A stretch of 64,000 nt of DNA from Channallabes apus. Its lineage: Eukaryota; Chordata; Actinopteri; Siluriformes; Clariidae. Position 1 is the stretch's first letter. Each line of letters begins with the position of its first letter. Positions 41,236 through 64,000 of this stretch are shown one piece after another. Location of the stretch: the NCBI GenBank assembly GCA_030522415.1, contig CM060131.1:13722703-13786702 (forward strand), read 5' to 3'. Below the pieces are notes generated by a model. The model was not told the DNA's origin. It did not search any database and saw nothing but the letters and a program-made list of their open reading frames with translations. A program made the position numbers and the translations under genes.

Positions 41236-41825
41236 ATTCAACGTTGTCTAATAAAAACCATCTTGTCTTGCAAAGATGTGATTAAATGCTTCCACTGGTT
41301 GTTGTATATTTGTCTGGTCTTAAAGGTCATTGACATTAGGTGGGAGACTTAAATCCAATCCGATCCAATCAATAGATCTTCACTGAAACTAAAGAGATCA
41401 CATGATAAGAATTACATGGTTTTAAGCATTTTAATTATCGGCTGGGTTCATCCTGTTTTTTTTTTTAAATGTCAAAAATGATTGAGAGAAAAAAATCTGA
41501 CAATCTGTTAATTTCTTGTGTTAAGCCACTTTAGAAAAAATTGATTATATTCAATTAAATGATGCATATTAAAGTAATTAAAGACAGACTGCAAAGTGCC
41601 TTAAATTACTGTTTTGAAATAGATTGTTACTGTATGTACGTAACAACCTCAGCAGCAGCCTCATTTCCCCTCTCGTCTGTTCCTACCACTCTGCATTCAG
41701 CATCACCAGTATACTAATCACCGACCTGATCATCTGTCATCATCTGCACCTGTTTCTCTCTGGTTCATGCCTTAAGATAGATGTTTTATTTTTAAGCTCG
41801 AATAATTTATAGGTTACTGTATGTG

Positions 41826-42016
41826 TGCTCTGGTACAGGGACTGAACTGAAAATGTGACCCAAAACTTTGCCAAGAATGGAACCGAAAAAGTCCTTAAGG
41901 AAGCCTGGAGAATTTTTCTTCAAGTCGACGTTAAAAATACAAGAACGTCTGGCTTTTTGGAAGCAAAATATGGGAAAAAATAAAGAGTGGCTCAAGACTT
42001 TTGCAAAGTACTGTAC
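41826..42016 (+). mobile_element. Tc1-like element 3' fragment
   Basis: Ends AAGACTTTTGCAAAGTACTGTA, close to a common teleost Tc1-type terminus, preceded by a short frame (PKKSLRKPGEFFF). The rest of the element is absent. Confidence 0.4.
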
Positions 42017-42777
42017 ATTTATTACACCCATGTTGTGGAGTTTCAAAACATCACCAACACCAAAGATAAAGACCTCTATATATATAGTGTAACTTGGGTT
42101 ATAAAGTTTATCTGATCACTTACTTATTCATATCAATCTGTGCAATATTACAATCATTGGTGGTGCTTTCGTGTATACTAGGTACAAAATAATACATTTA
42201 TAAACAGCGAATAATCTAAGGTTAATATAAAAAAAACTGAACCGTATACTATATTGATAAAATTTTTTATTCACTGCTTTAGGGAGTATGTTTTCCTTCC
42301 TGTACCAAATTGTACCTGTAGGTGAATCAGCGGTTCTAAATTACCCATAATTCTAAATTATGACCTGTGATGGATTTCTGTCCTACAGTATTTACGGTAT
42401 ACCCTTGTTTTGTGATGTACTCCATATCTGCCATGACCATGACTAGGATAAAACATTTATTTAAAAGGAATGAATGATATTATGACTAAAATAAATTTAT
42501 TAAATTAATTAATCTGTCGCATTTTTAAAAAGTCCCCAGAAATCACTTCATTTTATATAATGTTATGCATGTTTAATACCAGTCCACGTCAGCCAATTTA
42601 CTTTTGTGTACTTAGCTAATGAGTTTGGCACCGTTCCCTACATAATTTATTATGCTTATTATGGTTTCATTAAGAAAGAGATCAGTGTGTATGGATAATT
42701 CTGTGACAAGGAGAAGATATTCTATTGTTCTCAAGCAAATGCATTTTAGATTATGGAGATCTTTACTAAATATTTAT

Positions 42778-42778
<1 letters not shown>

Positions 42779-42839
<61 letters not shown>

Positions 42840-42842
42840 TTA
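42779..42842. repeat. (TA)n plus poly-T
   Basis: About 20 TA units followed by a T-run. Confidence 0.92.
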
Positions 42843-44261
42843 ATTTATTAAAATTTGATATATTGATTATGATAAAAAAAAAATTTATGAGGATCAAAAG
42901 TCACACATGTAAACGATGCTCTTACACAGCATGCCATCTGCTGGACACAAATACAAAATGGTCTTATGTTTATTAGGGTTAGTACCTCAGATACAGAAAG
43001 TTTTGTGCTGGCAGAAAGCATATTATTTAAGCTTCATCCTTTTAGTTCAGCCTTTCAATACACTTTTAAAATGATCGATTTAAGGTGTTACTGCACATCC
43101 AGGTATTAATTAATTTATTCATATTAAACAGGCCCATTATTTGCTTTGGAAGACTCCTAACAATAAGAAATATAAAACGCTAGGGAACATGATTGTGACA
43201 TCACAAGCTACAAGAAACTAATAGTATTTATTTATTTATTTATTTATTGTTTTTTGTTCGTTCGTTCGTTTGTTTTGTTTCATTTAATTATTATTATTTT
43301 TTATAATAATTTTTATTTCAGGCTCACATATCGTGAACTAGGGTCAACGACTTTTATTAAAAAAAAAAAAAAAATAGTGTTATTGTAAGTTTACCTGATA
43401 AAAGACTCACGGCTCAGGGGTTGTAGGCAGTGAGCTATTGACAAACTCATGAAAGAAAGAAAAGCTAACAGAAGTCTCCTAGTTCTCTCTATCTGTCTCT
43501 CTCTCTCTCTCTCTGTTTGACTCACTGCCAGACTGAACAGTATTTCACTCAACACTATTATTTCCAATGACCAATCACTGAGCACCATTGTTTATTATTT
43601 CATTTGTCTCATACAGTATGTCAATTTATCCTGCCACCATTTTCAACAAGACCATTTTCAACAAAGGTTTTAGGAGAAGTCAGAAAAAGTGGTGATAACT
43701 TTTTCACCTAGTCTCAACAAATAACTAAACAGACTAACCTGCATTAAATAGGACACTCAACATCTTGTTAGTTATAAGCACAAGTTATACATTTCATGGC
43801 CATGGCATAATTATTCATGATCACAATCTACTTAGTTTGGGTTTGTCATTTCAAAACGCTAACTCATGGCCATTATGCAGTATTAATTTGTGCCAATGCT
43901 TTATTAAACAATATCCACCTCAGCAACTTCGTAGCACTAAAATAATAAGGGATATTGAATAGCAGTCATTTGCATGCATCAGTGGTTTCTTCTACACTTT
44001 CCTAAAGTTTATTTTTCCCATACTAAAGATGAACTTGCGAAAACTAATAATGCTAAGACGTAATGAGAAAATTCTTCAATCTAAGAAAACGAAGTAGATT
44101 TATATACGTAGATGATAAAGATTGATATAGATTTATACAGTCTACCACAGATCGAAAAAAATAGAGCACTACAAAAATCTGTACTCCTGTACTGTACATA
44201 CCCCTATATTGACCAAATCCAACAAGTACACTTCTATCAAATGATGCTTCATTGAGGCTCG
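42843..44261. other. intergenic DNA between chrnb4 and chrna3
   Basis: AT-rich, with small simple repeats (TTTA at 43227-43248, GTTC near 43256, A-run 43358-43372, CT near 43495-43512). No exon or gene seen. Confidence 0.5.
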
Positions 44262-44495
44262 CTGTAGGGCACGAGGCGGGTACAGCCTGGATGGAGTGCC
44301 AATTCATCACAGGGCAAACACACACATACACACTCTCACATTCTCATTCACACTCTACGTGCAATTTGTGAACAACAGTCAGCCTAATCTGCATGTCTTT
44401 GGACTGTGGGAGGAAACCGGAGGATCTGGAAGAAACTCACCAAGCACGGGGAGAACATGCGAACTCCACGCATATAGAGATGAAGATCGAACAAC
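44262..44495 (-). mobile_element. SINE, partial
   Basis: CAGGCTGTACC-type 3' part, AGCCTAATCTGCATGTCTTTGG and GGGAGAACATGCGAACTCC are visible; the tRNA head is lost. Intergenic. Confidence 0.65.
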
Positions 44496-44618
44496 TGTAT
44501 GTTAACCATGTATAACTGTATGCTTATTATATGTTCATTTCAGGTTAATTACTTTTTTGCTTTTCCAGTAAAGCAAATTCTCATCAGTGATAATCAGCAA
44601 TAATGTGCATGACACAAG

Positions 44619-44621
<3 letters not shown>

Positions 44622-44654
<33 letters not shown>
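44622..44654. repeat. (AAT)n microsatellite
   Basis: About ten AAT units. Confidence 0.9.
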
Positions 44655-44656
<2 letters not shown>

Positions 44657-44814
44657 TGTGTAACATCCATTAATATAGACGTATATTTTAAAATATTTTT
44701 TATAGTTGTAGTTTTTTTTTTCATTCAGTGCTTCTCCAATTGAAGTCTAATTAATACGCAGTCCACATTACTATCACACTATGTGGTGCTAAATGCCCTC
44801 CCGCCTCTCCCCCT

Positions 44815-44839
44815 TTCTCTCTTCCTCCTCCTTCTCTCA

Positions 44840-44878
<39 letters not shown>
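44815..44878. repeat. (CT)n tract upstream of chrna3
   Basis: Polypyrimidine tract ending about 110 bases before the chrna3 start; possibly within the promoter or 5' UTR. Confidence 0.85.
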
Positions 44879-44880
<2 letters not shown>

Positions 44881-44987
44881 CACACTCTCTGCACATCCCA
44901 ACCGGTGCTCTTCCTTCTTTATTGCTCTCATTTTCACTCTCTCAACAAGATTCATGGATTAACCTACGGGGACTTGCTTTGGGTTTC

Positions 44988-61361
<16,374 letters not shown>

Positions 61362-61641
61362 TTCTCTACAATCAATCTTGAGTAAACATAAAGAACTTTG
61401 ACCGGTGCATTCGACTTAATAAGCAGCTAATCGGAGATGTCTACTGTGCTCAGTAGTCCTTGTGGCGTAGCTTTTTTTTTTTTGCCTTTATTTCTGAAAA
61501 AGACTTTTATGAAGCCAGTAAAAAGCTCCATCTTTTTAACTTATTTGTATCATTCATAATCAGCGTTTCAAAGAATGTTTTGTTCTGTTATCTACTGTAC
61601 AATGTATTCTTAAGTGTCATGAATGAACAGGCTTTGAAAAA

Positions 61642-61647
61642 AATAAA
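61642..61647 (+). terminator. chrna3: candidate chrna3 polyadenylation signal
   Basis: AATAAA 280 bases past the stop, followed by a T- and GT-containing region. Confidence 0.5.
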
Positions 61648-61654
61648 AGTCTAA

Positions 61655-62204
61655 AACCTTTTAAAGTGTCACATGACCTGCATTAATGCATTGATGATGT
61701 AAGCATAGTATAATGATGCAAATTCTGCCTCTTATACTGTATTTCTTCCAGACTTTGTGGATAGTGCCATCCAGTGGGTGTATTAGGTGCTTGCAACCAA
61801 ATTATTTTACAATAAATTATTGAGCTGTGAATTAAGAACTAAAAACTTAGTCTTCCCTATGCTAGTGTATGTCGCTTAAGGTCAAAGTGTATTAAACACA
61901 GTTAATGTATGTCATTTAGATTTTTATACACTTCCTGTTCATGTGAATAAAAGCTTGTGTTAAGTGCCGAGGTATTTTTAGTTTCCCGAACTACCAAAAT
62001 TACTCCAAGATCATAAAGACTCATCCTGGAGCTCATATAAGAAGACAGAACATCTAAAGAACTGCAGGCCTCGCTTGCCTTAAAGTCAGTGTTCATCATT
62101 CAAAAATAAGGAAGAGACTGGGCAAAAATGGCATTGACCCAAGGTGAAGAACACTCCTGAACAAAAGGAACACAAAGGCCATTCCATCCATCTAGGAACT
62201 TCTG
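61655..62204. other. gene-free stretch downstream of chrna3
   Basis: Nothing recognised. Confidence 0.45.
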
Positions 62205-62286
62205 TGGTGCACTACAGGAATCGAACCCAGACCCTGTAGGTGCAAGTCAACTATAGTACTAACTAATAACTAGGCCACCATGCAGC
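62205..62286 (-). mobile_element. SINE head fragment
   Basis: GGAATCGAACCCAGACCCTG and ACTAGGCCACCATGC are the inverse of box B and box A. A second scrap of the same kind lies at about 62552-62660. Confidence 0.55.
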
Positions 62287-62660
62287 CATATAAAAGTTGA
62301 TATTAGTAGACTGAAATCACCAGAGTAGCAGCGACAGGTTGCAACGTGTTCCAAATGGAAGAATTTTGTTGATGGGAATTTTCTTTAGAGAATTTTCGTA
62401 TAAGCAACACTGCCTGAACAGGTATATAAGGCTGTAGGGTGCACTATTGTGTTCTGTGAAAGGGATCACTGCCAGTGGCATTAATTATCTTGTTAAATAT
62501 AAGAAAGTTTTGAGAGCATGACAAGGGACTTAAGGCATGATCCACTGCTGGATGTCCTGGGAGGAAACCCACTAATGGGATGGGAAGAACCTGCAAACCC
62601 CAAAACACACATACTCGACCCTGGGGGTGCAAGGCTACGGTGCTCACCAGGCCATAATGC

Positions 62661-63214
62661 AAGATATTATAAACCCAAATGCATACGTTGCGCCTACAAC
62701 GATAAAATATTTACTCAACTTTACACAGCCTTTATATTCCTAAAAATTCACCAGATTGAAGTCAATGGAACTGGTGGACAATCCTGTAAATCTTGTAAGT
62801 TTCTCTTTATGTCTCCACTTATTCCACTTTAGAATAGTTTTAGCTAACTTGGTGTTGCAGGGTTGAATCTCAAATAGCATGAAATGGAAAGCTAGTACAC
62901 TATGTCGATGTACAATCCCTTAATCCACACACCACGTAGTGCCCTTCATCGTGGGTTAGAAAGGGATTTGGGATTGGGGATTCAGCCTTGTGTTGGAAAC
63001 TAGTTAGCTTTGTAAGTGGTGAGGAGAGTCATGATCATGTTGGAAGAAGCTCAATATCACATTAACTATCAGTAATGAAAGACTGAAATGGAGGAGTTGC
63101 TAAGGAGACAAAATGTTGTTTAAGGTCAAAGAACATTACCAGACGTGTTTTCTTGCTGAAAGTGGCTGTTTTGAATGTGAGATCTTTTCTTTACTGCATA
63201 CCACAACTGAATCT
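62661..63214. other. gene-free stretch
   Basis: Nothing recognised. Confidence 0.45.
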
Positions 63215-64000
63215 TTTCAATTCAATTCAATTCAATTTTATTTATATAGCGCTTTTAACAATGGTCATTGTCTCAAAGCAGCTTCACAAAAATTAAAGAA
63301 ATTTAACAAAAAAAATATTATATATTATATATAAAATAATTATATATAAAATAATAAAAAAATAAAATTATAATAGAAAATAAATAAATAAAAACAAATA
63401 ATAATAATTATAGAAAAGAAAATAATTGGAAGTGTGGATGTGTGAGAAAAATGTGCAGATAATAATGAGACGAATGAATGAAATTTCTCTGATGAGCAAG
63501 CCAAGGGTGACGGCGACGGTGGCAAGGAAAAACTCCCTGAGATGGCATTAGGAAGAAACCTTGAGAGGAACCAGACTCAACAGGGAACCCATCCTCATTT
63601 GGGCGATAACAGATAGAAATGATATAACATCTTGTGTGTTGTGCAGGTGAAAATTCAATATGACAGAAATTATTTAAATTGACATGAAGACCAGTTCAGC
63701 ATAGGGACGAGTCAGTAGGTGCAGAGGGCAGATGAGGTCTGGATCACTGGAAGCACAGGAGCAGCATGTGTAGCTCCAACCATCATAAAGCTGAATCCAG
63801 CTGGAGCTGGTCCTTCTCTGGATGCCTCAGGAACCTCGCAGGGTCGGCCTTTGTCTACTGAAGCTGGCAAAATCTCCCGATGCCTCGGGATGGGTAGAGA
63901 AATACAGAACAGATGGGGAGAATTAGCGTAGTTGCCATTCGGTATAGGTGTACTGGAGTATGAGTACTGGGATGAGTTATGTGTATGCCAGATTAAAAAG
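63215..64000 (-). mobile_element. second L2-like LINE copy, 3' UTR, continues beyond the window
   Basis: Nearly identical to 8660-9440, including the ATTGA tail, the GAGGAACCAGACTCAACAGG block and the start of the RT C-terminal coding region near 63980. A small insertion near 63880 (CGATGCCTCGGGAT) distinguishes it. It lies in the same orientation as the first copy. Confidence 0.88.

Overview
The window is vertebrate nuclear DNA and almost certainly from a teleost fish. It holds two six-exon nicotinic acetylcholine receptor (nAChR) subunit genes with canonical GT-AG introns, embedded in AT-rich, microsatellite-rich DNA full of fish-type mobile elements: L2-like LINEs, a DIRS-like tyrosine-recombinase retrotransposon, Tc1/mariner, hAT and Harbinger-like DNA elements, and tRNA-derived SINEs. 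The SINE families resemble those common in otophysan fishes (catfish, characins, carps), but that placement is a guess.

Genes. chrnb4 (beta4-like subunit) lies on + at 26671-40689 and predicts 525 aa. chrna3 (alpha3 subunit) lies on + at 44988-61361 and predicts 554 aa. They run head to tail about 4.3 kb apart, the same order and relative orientation as CHRNB4-CHRNA3 in the mammalian CHRNB4-CHRNA3-CHRNA5 cluster; no chrna5 is visible here. Both reading frames are intact across all exons. The two subunits would assemble as the alpha3-beta4 ganglionic-type cation channel. All other protein-coding signal in the window belongs to mobile elements.

Layout. 1-330: two short tandem repeats. 331-8655: gene-free DNA with SINEs, a Tc1 remnant and a tRNA-Ser-headed SINE. 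8656-16735: a 5'-truncated L2-like LINE (minus) split by a complete 5256-bp DIRS-like element (10480-15735). 16970-17435: mariner remnant with a nested SINE. 19159-21733: a rearranged LTR element with an internal minisatellite and a captured 5S rRNA fragment, flanked by 5-bp direct repeats. 22121-23510: palindromic DNA element. 23999-25459: Harbinger-like element with a Myb-like remnant. 26300-41300: chrnb4, whose first intron holds a 1.8-kb LTR element (29244-31065) nested in a DNA transposon. 44900-61650: chrna3, whose introns hold SINEs, a Tc1-like element and a Tol2-like hAT element. 61655-64000: SINE scraps and the 3' end of a second L2 copy that runs off the window.

The most unusual observations are: an LTR element with U5 ends at both termini in inverted orientation and a 5S rRNA piece at the junction; a DIRS element whose excision in silico restores the L2 frame with no target duplication; a 15-base motif shared by the DIRS and two LTR families; and about 100 bp of near-identical inverted sequence joining a SINE in chrnb4 intron 4 to one in chrna3 intron 2.
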